Shown here: positions 32,081 to 43,813 of the stretch, in pieces
Layout of the letters: every line of letters begins with the position of its first letter
Position numbering within the stretch: position 1 is the stretch's first letter
Assembly: GCA_016169945.1 (NCBI GenBank)
Contig: JADLSH010000035.1
Location: forward strand, 620,001 to 684,000
Source of the DNA: Trachythela sp. YZ-2020
Lineage: Eukaryota; Cnidaria; Anthozoa; Malacalcyonacea; Clavulariidae
Direction of reading: 5' to 3'
Length of the DNA stretch: 64,000 nucleotides
Program-made: the position numbers and the translations under genes
The notes under the pieces: generated by a model
The model's database searches: none
What the model was told of the DNA's origin: nothing
The model's input: only the letters and a program-made list of their open reading frames with translations

Positions 32081-32970
32081 TTAACTGGATTAGCTTTACC
32101 AGTTTCAATTCGATGCTGTACTTTGCTTGTCTGCCCCAAATCGTCAGGTCCTGTGGAAAATACATCTACATTTCGTGAAAGAAGTTTGTAAACCTCCTTC
32201 TTTTGCTTCGAATCCAAGTTTTCAACGCTTCGTTCGTAGAGACTTTGTACGGCTGCGGGTAATGTTTTTTTACCAGCAGTTGACGACACACAGGGTGTAG
32301 ACGTTTCTGAAGTCAGAATGTTAGTCATATCCTCAATGATCTCGCAGTTTGCTATTGGAGTCCCTCTTTTTACCGTATAGGGCTGATCACTTAAGTTCAT
32401 AATTCGCACGGGAACAGAACAGTTTTTCTTAATGCCTGCTAGCACTTTTCCGACCATAATCCCTCGGCCTACCAACTCAGAAGGTTCTATAATCCCAATA
32501 GTCTCCTTGCCGTCAAAATCCATCGTTTCTCCAGGAATTAGAGCTTCTGATCGAGGTGGAATCTTGCAATCGTCCACGGCGGTAACTCTGAAACACCGAA
32601 AAGTGTTTCCGTTCCGTTCGCCAGTAGCATTAACTAAGGATACTCTATTTCCATTCACTGTCAGTGTCCGCGCTGAAACATCGATGTTACATTCGTGAGC
32701 CTTCAGAAAGTCTAAACCAAGTACAACCATCTCGGAAATCTTCGCTATCCAAAATTCATGAAACATCTCTCCACCAGCCACTCTTAACTTCAGTCTAACT
32801 GTGCCCGATATCGGAATTCTTTGCCCAGTTACCGTTTTCAGATGTTGCATTGCAGGCTTCCGTGTGTTTCCAGTCAGACCAAGTCTTTCTACGACACTTG
32901 GATGCACCACTGTTATACTGCTACCAGTATCTACAACCATCTTCACCTCGGTACCTTCTAACAACGCATT
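32080..32970 (-). pseudogene. Gypsy-2 aspartic protease and linker
   Basis: MVVDTGSSITVVHPSVVERL carries the protease active-site triad. A retroviral-type beta-rich domain follows (EMVVLGLDFLKAHECNIDV). The long linker ends HRIETGKANPVKQPARRLPR, the usual lead-in to RT in this group. Confidence 0.83.
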
Positions 32971-32989
32971 TAATACCAGACCGTCACAA

Positions 32990-33759
32990 AATTCTGTATT
33001 ATCTTCATTTGCATGGGCATTTTGCTGTCCAGCCGAGTTTCGCCCAGCAAACCCGGCTACATTCCGTTTCCCGACTCTCGTATTCTCTCCTCGATACAGT
33101 CTCGTTGTAGATGTCCTTCTTTACCACAGTTCCAACAATTTCCTCGGAACGGTTCGCGAGCTCTCGCCGGTCGTTCGTTCTGCGTCCCCACAAAATAGTG
33201 TTGCATTTTCTCTGTCAGCTGCTTTAATTCTGTAATCAAGTCCGTAGATAGACGCGAATTATCTGGTGGACAGGCAGACCGACTTTCGTTTGGGGAGTAT
33301 CCACTCGCACCTTGAATACCCCGAACAGATCGAGTGTGACGCCGACTGGCTAACAGAAACGATTCGAGCTCGAGCGCGGTCTCCAGCGCGGAGTGTAAGG
33401 ACTGGGGACGACTCTGTGCCACCTTAAGTCGAATATCATCGTCAACCAGTGCATCAATAAACTGATCTTTGCAAACTACTTCTAATACCGTAGTCGAACC
33501 GTCCGGGTATGCCAATCTAGCCAATCTCTCAATATCCTCAGCCAGTTCAGGTAAGCTCTCATCTCGTTTTCGTATACGATTCTTGAATTTGGCTGGATTC
33601 AGTTAATAAAATTCCCTGACGTTTAACTTCCTCGACAAGTTGTTCACCATCGTTCCCAGATTGTCGTGTCTCCCAATTATCAACTTCGCCTTCCGCTGCT
33701 TCGCCTTGAATCGCTCCATTACCTTCTTGCATGGCTGCCGCTCTAGATCGGGTTTCCAT
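32990..33759 (-). pseudogene. Gypsy-2 Gag with internal deletion
   Basis: Gag starts at ATG 33,759 (METRSRAAAMQEG) and ends with one zinc knuckle (CWNCGKEGHLQRDC, about 33,090-33,130). Between about 33,600 and 33,575 the frame jumps from the N-terminal linker straight into KNRIRKRDESLPELAED, the late part of the capsid. The main capsid body is absent, so this copy could not form particles by itself. Confidence 0.75.
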
Positions 33760-33830
33760 TTTTATACCGTATAAAAAATGCGATTTAGACAACAGTTTAT
33801 CCCTTACGAGATCCTGGTGGGGTCGCCAAA

Positions 33831-34000
33831 TGTTACGGCCTGACTTTTCCAACGTTAGCCCACAATATAAATTAACAAACTGCTTAGACTGTTTAATACA
33901 AAGCTTTAATCACACTACCCTGAAACACTTGCTTATATACACCTTATTTACATAGAGACAATTTACATAGTATTAACTAAGCATCAGCACATATATAGCA
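33831..34000 (-). repeat. Gypsy-2 5' LTR and adjacent primer binding site
   Basis: The LTR ends GGCCGTAACA on the minus strand and is followed by TTTGGCGACCCCACCAGG (complement of 33,813-33,830), in the place and style of a tRNA primer binding site. I do not assign the tRNA. Confidence 0.8.
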
Positions 34001-34787
34001 CTATTTTATTTATATGTCTGCACGTTTTATTTCGGTACATAACTCATAAAAACTGATGCATAGCTATAGTCATATGTCGTAAGCATTCGCACAGATATAT
34101 ATGTATGAGATAGCATTTAGTCTTTCAGAGTTAGAGTTCTCATTATTTTAATCATGCACCTGTAGTACAGCAAAATAAAAACATAGTCTGACTATGACAT
34201 ATAGTTATACACAAAATATTGCTCATTGGACATTGATGTCTCAGACCATATGCAGTGTCGCAGTGACACAGCAGCATGTAATATGAATACTTTTATAAAA
34301 TACTAACAACTGTTATTCTAAATCCACATTGTATATTATAGTAGATCAAGCAAGAAAACCAATGAAAACTATTTAGGATTTAAAACCTGGTGTATGTTTA
34401 ATCCATATACGTATGTTTAATCGTAAATATTCGAGTTGTACCGCACGCACCTCGGCACGCACGTAAAGAGTCGTTGACTTTGCCTTTATCGTATAATTTT
34501 ACCGTACGTTTGCTAACAGAGAGTTATACTTCGACATACTTTGTAATCGTTGAGATTCAGCGATGCCCAGACGGGATATTTTACAGTCTTTAACGAGCTT
34601 TGACCATCCAGATAACATTGTTTACACGCAGTAGGCTGTACGCGAAGGCGATATGAATTCAAGGCAAAGGGTCTCGATCGGCTCCCGATATTTATAGCAA
34701 TTCCATATCACAGCATTACATAATTATATCCATTTTGTTTGAGGTTAGAGTACCAGACAGGATAAGGACTAAGGTTCACAAGTTAAC
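34001..34787. other. No gene seen
   Basis: AT-rich intergenic sequence. No frame, repeat or exon is supported. Confidence 0.4.
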
Positions 34788-34848
34788 AATCATATCAGTT
34801 TATAGAAGATATGTCCTATGTTTTAATCTTCTATAAACTGATATGATT
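34788..34848. repeat. Perfect 23-bp hairpin
   Basis: aatcatatcagtttatagaa (34,788-34,807 of the left arm) through gat at 34,810 is exactly complementary to 34,826-34,848, with a 15-base loop. No mismatch occurs in 23 pairs. Confidence 0.9.
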
Positions 34849-34863
34849 TTTAAATAGAGAATA

Positions 34864-34999
34864 ATACATGGGTGCGCGTAAATACCAGATTTATTTCGAG
34901 TGTTGAACATGATCTCTCACGAGTGAGCGCAGCGAACGAGTGAGATATCATCATGTTCAACACGAGAAATAAATCTGGTATTTCCAAGCATCCATGTAT
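34864..34999. mobile_element. Foldback MITE with ~60-bp arms
   Basis: The left arm atacatgggtgcgcgtaaat ... gaacatgat and right arm atcatgttcaa ... ccatgtat are inverted copies with few mismatches. The centre contains gagtgagcgcagcgaacgag. No coding potential. Confidence 0.8.
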
Positions 35000-35097
35000 T
35001 TTTCTGTTTATTATATAAAGGACAATCTTTCCAAACAAAATAAAATAAAATAAAATATAATATCCATTTTCATAAACTTCAAAAGCGATAATTTTCA

Positions 35098-35449
35098 AAT
35101 GTGAGATTATCATAAATAATCTCACATGTGAGATTATCGGTTTTATCAGTGCTCGAAATCTCTTTAAAAAACTCATTAATAATTCATGAGGAAAAGAGAA
35201 AGGAAATCACTACCGTGTCAGTGGTTTTATATGTGATAAAAAATCATGTTAATTTACATAAACTTTAGCTTTGATTTTCTCGGCTTAGACAATGTTTATT
35301 TTTAAAATTACTTCGCCAATGAAATCATAAGATGGGTCGTTTTTTAAGCCATTTAAAACACTCGCAGTTCGTGCTTTATCAGATATAAAACACTCGTGCT
35401 GCGCACTCGTGTTTTATATCTGATAAAGCACTCCTGCTCGTTTTTAAAT
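35098..35449. repeat. Cluster of two further hairpins
   Basis: 35,098-35,124 is atgtgagattat / ataatctcacat with a five-base loop, and a third copy of gtgagattat follows. 35,351-35,449 is a larger dyad: gtgctttatcagatataaaa pairs with ttttatatctgataaagcac around actcgtgctgcgcactcgt. Together with 34,788-34,999 they form a hairpin-dense 660-bp island. Confidence 0.75.
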
Positions 35450-35759
35450 AGTACATAAAGCACTATACTTTATATAATAAAATGTTTTATTGATAGTGTT
35501 TATAGCACCGACGCCTGCTTTCCCTGGATCTGATCCAACTTCTCACTTGAAATGTAACTCAACACTCGAAGATATTGTAGCAAGGATGTCATGATAAATA
35601 CCAATACATATAAAAAAAGTTTCGTCCCAATTTCTTGCTGCAAATTTTCAAGATATCGCCCCAAAATACTATTTTCCAAACGCAACAATTTCGCGGAAGA
35701 CAACAAGCTCCTCAACCACCCTTTCCTCAGTACATTTTCAATTTAGTCCCCAAAATCTG
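35450..35759. other. No gene seen
   Basis: A minus-strand frame at about 35,715-35,500 opens but does not read as a known protein. No other signal. Confidence 0.35.
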
Positions 35760-35836
35760 AGAGCCACGTGACCAGCGTTCACCAGGGTTTTTTCTCCCCA
35801 AGACGAAAAAGCCTGGGTATACGAGGTTGCCTTCCA
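35760..35836 (+). repeat. Dispersed repeat, cacgtgaccagcgttcacc type
   Basis: This is the plus-oriented partner of the repeat at 28,165-28,246. It lies directly before the integrase-type transposase exon. Confidence 0.6.
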
Positions 35837-35857
35837 ACCTATCTACCTAGCCCGCAG

Positions 35858-36116
35858 GAAAATTACGAACGAGATGATTTAATTGTAAAATACTTCCGCT
35901 TGGGAATGAAGTACACTGAAATATTGATGTTCCTGGCGTCTTCACATGGCATTCAGTTAAGTTTACGACAATTGAAAAGGGTTCTAACAGAGCGAGGCTT
36001 AGGTCGACGAAAGAATTATAGCTCAACCGATGAAGTTGTACAAGCTGTCGAAAGAGAACTTAACGGAAGTGGCAATAGCATCGGTTACCGTGCAATGCAT
36101 CAAAGACTACTTACGC
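35858..36116 (+). pseudogene. Integrase-type transposase, N-terminal exon
   Basis: After acceptor-like tag (35,850) or cag (35,857) the frame reads ENYERDDLIVKYFRLGMKYTEI and LSLRQLKRVLTERGLGRRKN. A segment with GSGNSIGYRAMHQRL follows. This is the helix-turn-helix and linker start of a eukaryotic DDE integrase-core transposase family I know from cnidarian and fish genomes (IS3-like). At 36,117 the frame runs into a MITE (cactgcaaaaaatc), which supplies the stop. The catalytic part lies 4.7 kb away at 40,814. Confidence 0.6.
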
Positions 36117-36430
36117 ACTGCAAAAAATCAAAATCTAGCCTAGAATAAAATTCTTATTTTTTAGATTATTTTTCTTATTTTGAGAAATTATTTCTTGTCA
36201 AGAAAAATTATAAGAAAAAAGTACTTGTTTTGAGTACACATTTCTTAAAATAAGAAAATTAATCCGGGCAAGATAATCCGGAAGATTTTTTTTCTGATTT
36301 CAAGAATGATATTCTTGCGTCATAGAATAATATTCTGACTATTCTTGAAACAAGAAAAATATTCTTGTTGAACTAAGAATCTATATATTCGGTAGACAAT
36401 GATATTTTGGCGTTGATTTTTCTTAGTTTC
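36117..36430. mobile_element. AAGAAAAT-rich MITE
   Basis: The stretch starts cactgcaaaaaatc and is built of ttcttg/caagaa and attttctt words in both orientations (tattcttgaaacaagaaaaa). It has no coding potential. A related foldback lies at 40,572-40,791. Confidence 0.55.
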
Positions 36431-39400
36431 AAGAATACTTGTAATGTTATTACACGCCAGGCAGCTCGTCAAGTTTCGATCAATCGCAAACGTTGCATTT
36501 TTAATATATCTTGCGTCGTATCAAAGAACATGTATTTTTAAAGATTCATATATTTTCAATTAAAAAAAGAGAGTTTTTTCACCCGTAGCCATATTAAACA
36601 AATTGAAAGTAAAAGTCTATCTGGCTCTCGGCATATATATGATTGAGTTGAAAGGACTTTGTTTCAGTTGACTTGTGGCCTCGTACGCGAGGTGAAAAAC
36701 ACATGAAACTCTGTAGTCATACAAATAAAGATTAATGAATTATTTTGGGAATATAATGAAGACCATTATTTTGAAGATAGAATGAAGAGTTTTCGTCAGA
36801 AAGACAGAGATTATCGTTGCTGATTATTGTTGCTTATATGCTGGACTGTTCAGATATTTTAGATCAGTGCCTTCAGCGGTATGCAGACGAGTGCCATATA
36901 TGGGCACCCAGGATGCTTAGCGAGCGGGCTCTCACAGCGCGTCCTCTCAAAAATTTTGTTGAATTAAAATTTATACATCCAAATCTTCTGCAAATTTTAA
37001 CGAAAATAGGAAGAAATATTCCAAAATTTGAAGATTCAAACAATAATTTGAAAAGTAAGTGTTAAACTATGTAAATAATTTTAGATTTTGCGTGTAAATA
37101 TAGGGTATACAATCGATTGTTTTCACGTATAATTTTAGCCGACGCTGGTTGCATATTTTGGCTTCAAGAATATATGTTATTAATAGACATTAAAAACTTT
37201 CTATATGCCTTTGTATTTACAGATTATCATTTCAAGCGATCAATACTGAAGTAAATGTGGTCGAAGAGAGTCGAACTGTCCAAAACAATACAAACGACTA
37301 CAAACTACACTGTCTGCTACAAGGTTTGAAAATTATATTGTTGATGATCATGAATTGATCCTTTTAAAAGTATATGAAATATTGGCTCATTTAGCTTTGA
37401 TGTTAATACAATCACCAAAGCAAAATATTTAGCTTTCTATTAGAGGAGGTTTCTATAACAATCCTTTCTTTGTAATAATACGGTATGTTGTGCTTTCATA
37501 ATATCATTTCTGTCAAGAACCTGGTATGGCATTAATGACTGTTTATGTTGGGAATGGTTAGAGGGTGTAGAACCCTAGCCAGCATGGCTACCAGAGCTAG
37601 CCTAGCTCGCTTTCCCAAGAGGAATCTATTCATAAGACTTTTCAGGTCTTTCAGCAGTACACGTACCTGTGTTTAGCACAATATATAATGTCGGATGAAA
37701 TATATTTGGTAATTGCATACAAATAAAATGACATCCCGACCAGATTTATGCATGCTTATTGCTTGAACTATCTATTTACAAGGGCCAAGCACAGGCACAT
37801 TTGGTGCCTGTGCTGTTTCTATTTGTCTCGTACCAAACCTGAAATCACATTTTCATGAGCAGTGACAATATTTTAGAGTTATAGCCCATAGAAATGATAA
37901 GTCACTTACAGAATTATATTACTTTGCCCAGATCCTGTCGGGGATATGCTGGGCAGCTTAGTTCCCAAATAGGAAATAATAGCAAATGCCGGATTGAGGT
38001 AAACCAAGTTAGCCCTGCTGCCCGACCCACCTCCAATACCCTAGAGATCTTATGTTTATGGTTTTTGTTTCAAAATACTTTGAAATATACAACTTAAAAT
38101 GGGTAACTTTCCCTTGATATTGACTGACATTATTAATCCGGGTAAAATTACACTTGAGGAAGAGTAGATGGTGACTTAATGGTTAACAAGAGATACTGTG
38201 TGTATTCACCATTGTGTTTTAACCTCTTAATTAACTACAATGTGCCTTTTATATATTTTATAATCCTAACCTGTCTAGAGTTTAACCTATTCCTAGAGTT
38301 TAACATTTTTTAACCTATTCCCAACAATTTTCCCTAAAAATACCAATGACAATACAGTGTGCGGCTGAATGTGTTGACAAGAAACATATGTAGAACAGTA
38401 GATACAATCATGTACTGTCAATTTCCAATATCTTTCATTGTCAAAGTAAATTACTTGTTTGGTTTTTCTGTGGGGGGCAGGGGTGGAAAAAATAGGCGAG
38501 CACATTCGCAGGAAATTATTCAACAGCCGCAGGAATTTTTTAGGTTGATTTGAAAATTTGAAGAAAGACTCATTATATACATAATGATGTCTCACTATGG
38601 GCTTAATTTGCTTTACAAGTCATGGTTGACAGGAAATTTGCAATATTGTCGATTGTATAACCTCGCTGGCTGATAGTTTTATCCCACAAGAATCGAGATT
38701 GCATGACCCTCCTTACAAAATAGGCTGATCTGAACTGACGGAGTAGCTACTTTGCTTGACTACTTATATTAACTGTACTACATCATTACGCTCTGCAATA
38801 TTTAAGCCTGCTTCGGCTGCGCCATAAGTACTAAGTAAGTTATTAAGTTGTTAAGTAAATAGATTTCATGTAAACACTACAAAAATATTGGGCTATTTCA
38901 ATTTGTAACTTTTTCTGGATAAGTGATAACTGGCGATTGCTGCGAGCCTACAAAAACAAATAAACACAAAATAGAAAACTGTTGTTGCCGACTTGCCGTT
39001 AGATATATCTGCCAACTGCCAAGAAATCATTCTTTAGTTTAAAACCATGCTCACCAGACAGTATGTATGTGCATTATAGGCTACAATTTATAGCTAGATA
39101 AGCCTAGGTTTGACATATTCATGATCTTCAGGCTGCAGGAAATGTGTTATCTTTAGGCTGTGCTCACAGGAAGAAAATTATTTTTTCCACCCCTTGTGGG
39201 GGGATTACCACTGTATTGGTTAGTGATTATAACTTATGAACAAACACCATTGGTATAGTACTTGTAGTACCTAACTGAAGTTTGAATAGGACAAGGAATA
39301 TTTTGGACATATTGTTGGACATGATTTAACAGACCGTTTTTAGTTTTTCCTAACCTTGTCTCAGTTAAGACCACACTCTTAGACGTAACATGTTGAGATC

Positions 39401-40571
39401 CAATGCACCTTGAATCACTGATCTAACTTTGGCTTAGCGGGGGCTCTCGGCCTTAATTGAAAATAAACCCTGGGTGCACTGGGTCTGGTCCCAGTGGCTG
39501 ATGTCCCTCAGAGGCTCTTTCGAACAAGGTCCCATAGGTAGGTCAGCCTTGTTCCCAAATAGACAGAAGTTGAAAATCACTAGTCGAAAAGCAAAAAATG
39601 AGCCAAGTTTTCCCTTGGTCTCCCTTTGACAGGGTAAAAGTACACTTGAGGAGGAGAACATTTTTAATTTGCTGAGTTACTTTTAATCCTTTAATTACAA
39701 TGTGCCCTGTTTAATTTATTATCCTAACCTTGTCAAGGAAACATGTTTGGTTTTACTGTGAGGGTGATTGCCACTGAATAGTATAGGTTACTGACAACTT
39801 ATGCCACAGACACAAAAAAGAACTCTATTTCCCTGTGTGCATGGGGTGTGAAGCCCTCATTTAGTCAAACCGCAGTGTGGGTCCCTCTGGCTGAAGGACC
39901 CTTTTGACTAAGCCCCCCCCCCCAGTTTTTGTCGGTCATAGGAGTTAAAACATTGTCTTTTAAAACCTAAAATTACACTGTGTACCGTACTGTTTTAGTC
40001 TATTATCTATAGTAATTGTCATCATTTCTTTTTTAAGAACTAAGATGATTGTTGACACATCATGCAAGGCAACCAGTTATCTACAAAAACATTCTAGCCA
40101 CTGGATCTGTTCAATAAAGGAATAAACTGTCTTGTGAGCTAATTCCATTGTTCAACCAGGAAATGGTTTTGTTCAGAAAGAATAATTAATTTATCCAGTA
40201 ATTAATCCAAAAATAATATATATAAGTTCATCCATGTTGATTACCAATGAATTCGATTTGAAATTGAACATTTGACATCGAATGAGAACGTTAATACATA
40301 GCATTAGCATTCTGTTTATATATCAATTAATGTTGTGTGAAAATCTGTTGTCAACATGCATGTATAATAAGACGTTTAGAATATTGAAACAAATGTACTC
40401 CGTTTTTTTAGATTACAAAAATAATTTGTTGGATGGAAGGAGGCGAAAATAATGCCAAGAAAATTATTGTAGTTTTCCCCAACATTCAGGTATTTTGTTT
40501 CAAAACGTTCGGAGGAAACTAGAATATTTTTATCTGCAAGACTTTTTCGTTCCTTCGATTCAAGAAAGAAA
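36431..40571. other. Long interval with one possible host exon
   Basis: The only coding-like piece is 36,856-37,054: a gactgttcag acceptor, an open frame (DQCLQRYADECHIWAPRMLS, RPLKNFVELKFIHPNLLQIL) and a perfect gtaagt donor. I do not recognise the product. A second acceptor (tttacag) at about 37,221 could follow. The missing middle of the integrase-type transposase is not found here. The rest is AT-rich without repeats I can name. Confidence 0.35.
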
Positions 40572-40791
40572 TTCTCGTTTTGTCCCGTGGGTAAGTAAAT
40601 TATTCTCATTAAGAATGTTTTTCTTATTTCAAGAAAATGTTCTAGAAAATAAGTCTTAAATCAAGAAAATAATTCTTAGGCAACTAAGAATATTTTTCTT
40701 TATATAAGATATTTTTTCTAGAAGGTATTCTTGAAATAAGAAAAATTTTCTTAGCAAGAATATTTTACTTATCCACGGGACAAAATTAGTA
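40572..40791. mobile_element. Foldback MITE of the AAGAAAAT type
   Basis: ttttgtcccgtgggtaagta at the left and its inverse tacttatccacgggacaaaa at the right bound a region rich in ttcttattt/caagaa words. The right end lies 22 bp before the splice acceptor of the transposase exon. Confidence 0.7.
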
Positions 40792-40813
40792 AAATTTTCT
40801 TGCCATTTTTTAG

Positions 40814-41001
40814 ATTGCGTCAAACAAGTTAATTGTACACCTCAAATTATTCGATGCGACAAGGGACTGAAAACACGAACGTCGCAGCAGTGCAGCGGTT
40901 ATTTTTTAGAAGAACTAATGATGATGAATTTGCAGGTAATAAAAGTTTTGTGTACGGTAAATCTGTTTCAAATCAACGAATTGAAGCATGGTGGAGTATC
41001 C
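40814..41001 (+). pseudogene. Integrase-type transposase, catalytic C-terminal exon
   Basis: After the cattttttag acceptor the frame gives DCVKQVNCTPQIIRCDKG, which contains the second catalytic Asp. A one-base deletion then shifts the frame (about 40,881), and the downstream frame reads VAAVQRLFFRRTNDDEFAG and NQRIEAWWSIL with the catalytic Glu. The exon is cut at 41,002 by the 3' tail of a minus-strand LINE. It belongs with the exon at 35,858; the part with the first Asp is missing. Confidence 0.65.
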
Positions 41002-43813
41002 TTTATTGACTTTATTGACTTTATTAAAAACGGTACTATTTCACCTGATTAATTATTTACAATGATGTTAATTAAAAAAAAGAAAGAAAGAAAAAGGTGA
41101 TCTTCCAATAGGCCGTGTGCATGCACTACAAATATATTATATAAAATATCAATGGTCTACAAAAAATTAGGTGACTGAAAATGAATTTCCAGTATTAGTA
41201 TATTCGCTTTATTTTAGTTTTAAAGCTAGAGATGCTTTTCGATGATTTTATTGCAGTGGAAAGGTTATTCCAAGCCTCAGCCCCCCTGTAGGGAAAAGCC
41301 TTTTTCATATTATTTGTTTTTGGCTTAGGTAATGCGAAATTAAATTCGCTATTCCTCGTAGGTAGGTAGGTAGGTAGGTAAAACTTTATTTAAACACGCT
41401 TGCCTTGTCAACACGCAGCTGATTTCCACGAGGGGCGTCACACAAATTATTATTATATATTTACAAATTAAAATAAGGACTACGGATAAAAAACTAAATA
41501 CATGCAAACACTACGTTGATAACTATATACAGTAAGTCGCTCAGTGCATAATACAGCATCACACTTTAGTTTGAATGTATATTCCGTTTGAAACAATCAA
41601 GCGTATTGGCCGATTTAGCTTCTCGCGGAAGATCATTCCACAAAATAGCGCCGCTATATTTAAAGGTTCTCTTTATTCCGTCTTTGGTTTTAGGAGTGCT
41701 AAATCTACATCATTATTTCTAAGATTGTATGTATTTTGTGTCGCACTCCTTTCACTAAAGGATTCTTTTAGATTTGGGGCAGTGTGGTCATTTAATATCT
41801 TATACATATATGTAGCCTTTGTGTTGGATCGCCTGACATTCAGTGTTTCCCATGACAGGTTGTCAAGAACGTCAGCTGACCTTATTTCGTAAGTGGCCCC
41901 TGTAATCACTCTTGCCGCACGTGATTGAAATTTCTGTAGTTTGTCTTGCAGGGACTTCCCACAATTCCCCCATAGGATGGAGCAGTAGTCAAAATAAGGC
42001 TGTACTAACGCGTTATATATGGTTTGTAACGTGCTAGATTCAACATAGGGCTTAGCACGTTTTATAGCCCCAATACCAGCACCGACTTTTTTGCAGATAG
42101 CCTCAATTTGTTTTTCCCAGCTTAAATTCTCATCCATTTCTACCCCCAAGCACTTTTGTGAACCGATTCGGGGAACTGGTTTGTCACCCAGGAACACACA
42201 ACCCTCACCAACCTTGTTCTTTAGATTATATGAAGACCCAATAAACATCAATTTCGATTTAGTCGGGTGATGTTGTAGTTTATTCTTGGCAAGCCAATTA
42301 TGAATATTTTTTAGATCGGTATTTAAATTTTCAATAAGTTTATCAAAATCATGAGATGAGGAGAAAATTTCAGTGTCATCAGCATATAGGCACGGTGTTG
42401 TACATTGCAGACATTTTGGCATGTCATTAATGTACAGTAGGAACAATAATGGTCCTAAAATCGATCCCTGTGGTACTCCACATATTATTTTCATTGATGA
42501 CGATTTGCGACCGTTAACAACACACACCTGTTCTCTATTGGTTAGGTAGGAATCAAACCATTTTAGTTCGAGTCCTTGGACTCCGAATTGATCATTCATC
42601 TTATTTAACAAAATAGAGTGATTTATAGAGTCAAAGGCTTATGATCACGTATTATGATCATGTATTGAATTCGTGTTGGTGAAAATTTCAGTCAAATCAT
42701 TTGGTAGCATTTTTTTTTTGACTTTGTACATTAGAATCGCTAATTGATGCTCTCTTCTGGTTTGTAAGTTAGAAACTCCTACGTTTTCCAAAATGTCAAC
42801 AGATCGAATCTCGTAGTTTTCACGTGTTATTATTCGAAATGCTCGGTTTTGGAGCTTCTGTAATTTGTCTGATAAACCTTTTCCTAGACAACCCCATACT
42901 TGCGAGCAGTAATCAAAGTGAGGTTGAATAATTGATTGATATATTGTAATTAGTGTTCTATAATACACTATTTCTCGAACCCGTCTTAGGATGCTGAGAC
43001 CTGCATTGACCTTTTTAGTAACTTGGTTCACTTGGGCATTCCATGACAAAGTTTCGTCCATCTTTACGCCAAGTGATTTGGTTACTTGAACTCGGTCTAT
43101 TTTCCTACCTCCAATATGTATGTGGGGTTGTATGTCTATTTGGTTGATTCTTCTATTACTACCTACTATCATGTATTCCGTTTTAGAATGTTTTAAAGTA
43201 AGTTGGTTAGCTGACATCCAAGTTGATACATTTTTCAAGTCATGTTTGGGTGTCATCGGCAAACATACTAGCACTAGTTCGCTCTAAGCATTGAGGCAGA
43301 TCATTGATGTATATTAGAAATAGAAGCGGCCCTAGAGCAGAGCCTTGCGGAATACCTGTTTTTACACGTAGTGGTCCAGATAAATGGCCCCCTACTTGGC
43401 AATATTGCGTTCGGTCTGTCAAATAAGATCTGAGCCAACATAGTGCCGTTCCTGTTATGCCATAAATATCCAACTTTTTAAGTAGGATATCATGATTGAC
43501 AGTATCGAAGGCCTTGTTTAAGTCTAAGAATACTGCGCCGTTTAATTTACCAATATCAATGTTTTGATACCATCTATTAGTGATGTCTAGCAATGCAGTA
43601 ACCGTAGAATGGTACGGTTTGAATCCGTGCTGAGATTTTGTTAATAAATTTGAGTACATCAAATAATCATAGATCTGGTTGTGTACCAGCTTCTCCATAA
43701 TTCTTGCTACAATCGAAATAACGGATATTGGCCTATAATTAGACGTACAATGTTTGCCCTCAGATTTGTATATTGGTGTTACTCTTGCGATTTTCCAGTC
43801 ACGCGGAAATATA
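41002..43813 (-). mobile_element. LINE C (L2/CR1-like), interrupted by LINE A
   Basis: The 3' end at 41,002 is a 9-bp tail repeat (tcaataaag, about three copies on the minus strand). From 43,813 the minus strand encodes RT with SNYRPISVISIVARIMEK, AVFLDLNKAFDTVNHD, GIPQGSALGPLLFLIYIND and SMFADDTQT. After a frame change the thumb follows (SLGVKMDETLSWNAQV). The coding sequence stops at HDHNT (42,648) and resumes at TRNSEFNFALPKPKT (41,360), the two halves being separated by LINE A. It is 5'-truncated: no endonuclease. Confidence 0.78.
41361..42647 (-). mobile_element. LINE A, 5'-truncated, inserted in LINE C
   Basis: The 3' tail is (ACCT)n on the minus strand (ggta repeats 41,361-41,380). 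The 5' end is cut within the RT motif AFDSINHSILL. The frame continues through CGVPQGSILGPLLFLLYIND, CLYADDTEIF, KCLGVEMDENLSW and AILWNDLPREAKSANTLDCF, with a one-base shift near 41,676. CGTA on both sides (41,357-41,360; 42,648-42,651) is a likely short target duplication. About 1.29 kb. Confidence 0.8.

Larger units (their letters stand above)
29026..34000 (-). mobile_element. Gypsy-type LTR retrotransposon 2, both LTRs present
   Basis: Two LTRs (29,026-29,205 and 33,831-34,000) flank gag, protease, RT, RNase H and integrase on the minus strand. The LTRs differ by about seven substitutions and a 10-bp indel, about 4% in the aligned part, so the insertion is not recent. Flanking bases are ccat and ctat, a possible decayed 4-bp duplication. 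RT has the standard YLDD. Gag has an internal deletion and pol has several stops and frameshifts, so the copy is non-autonomous. Confidence 0.9.

Noticed and set aside
28165..35836. A 7.7-kb transposon with the cacgtgaccagcg repeats as its inverted ends
   Set aside because: The repeats face each other correctly, but each has its own internal dyad, no duplication is seen, and such repeats are commonly dispersed singly.
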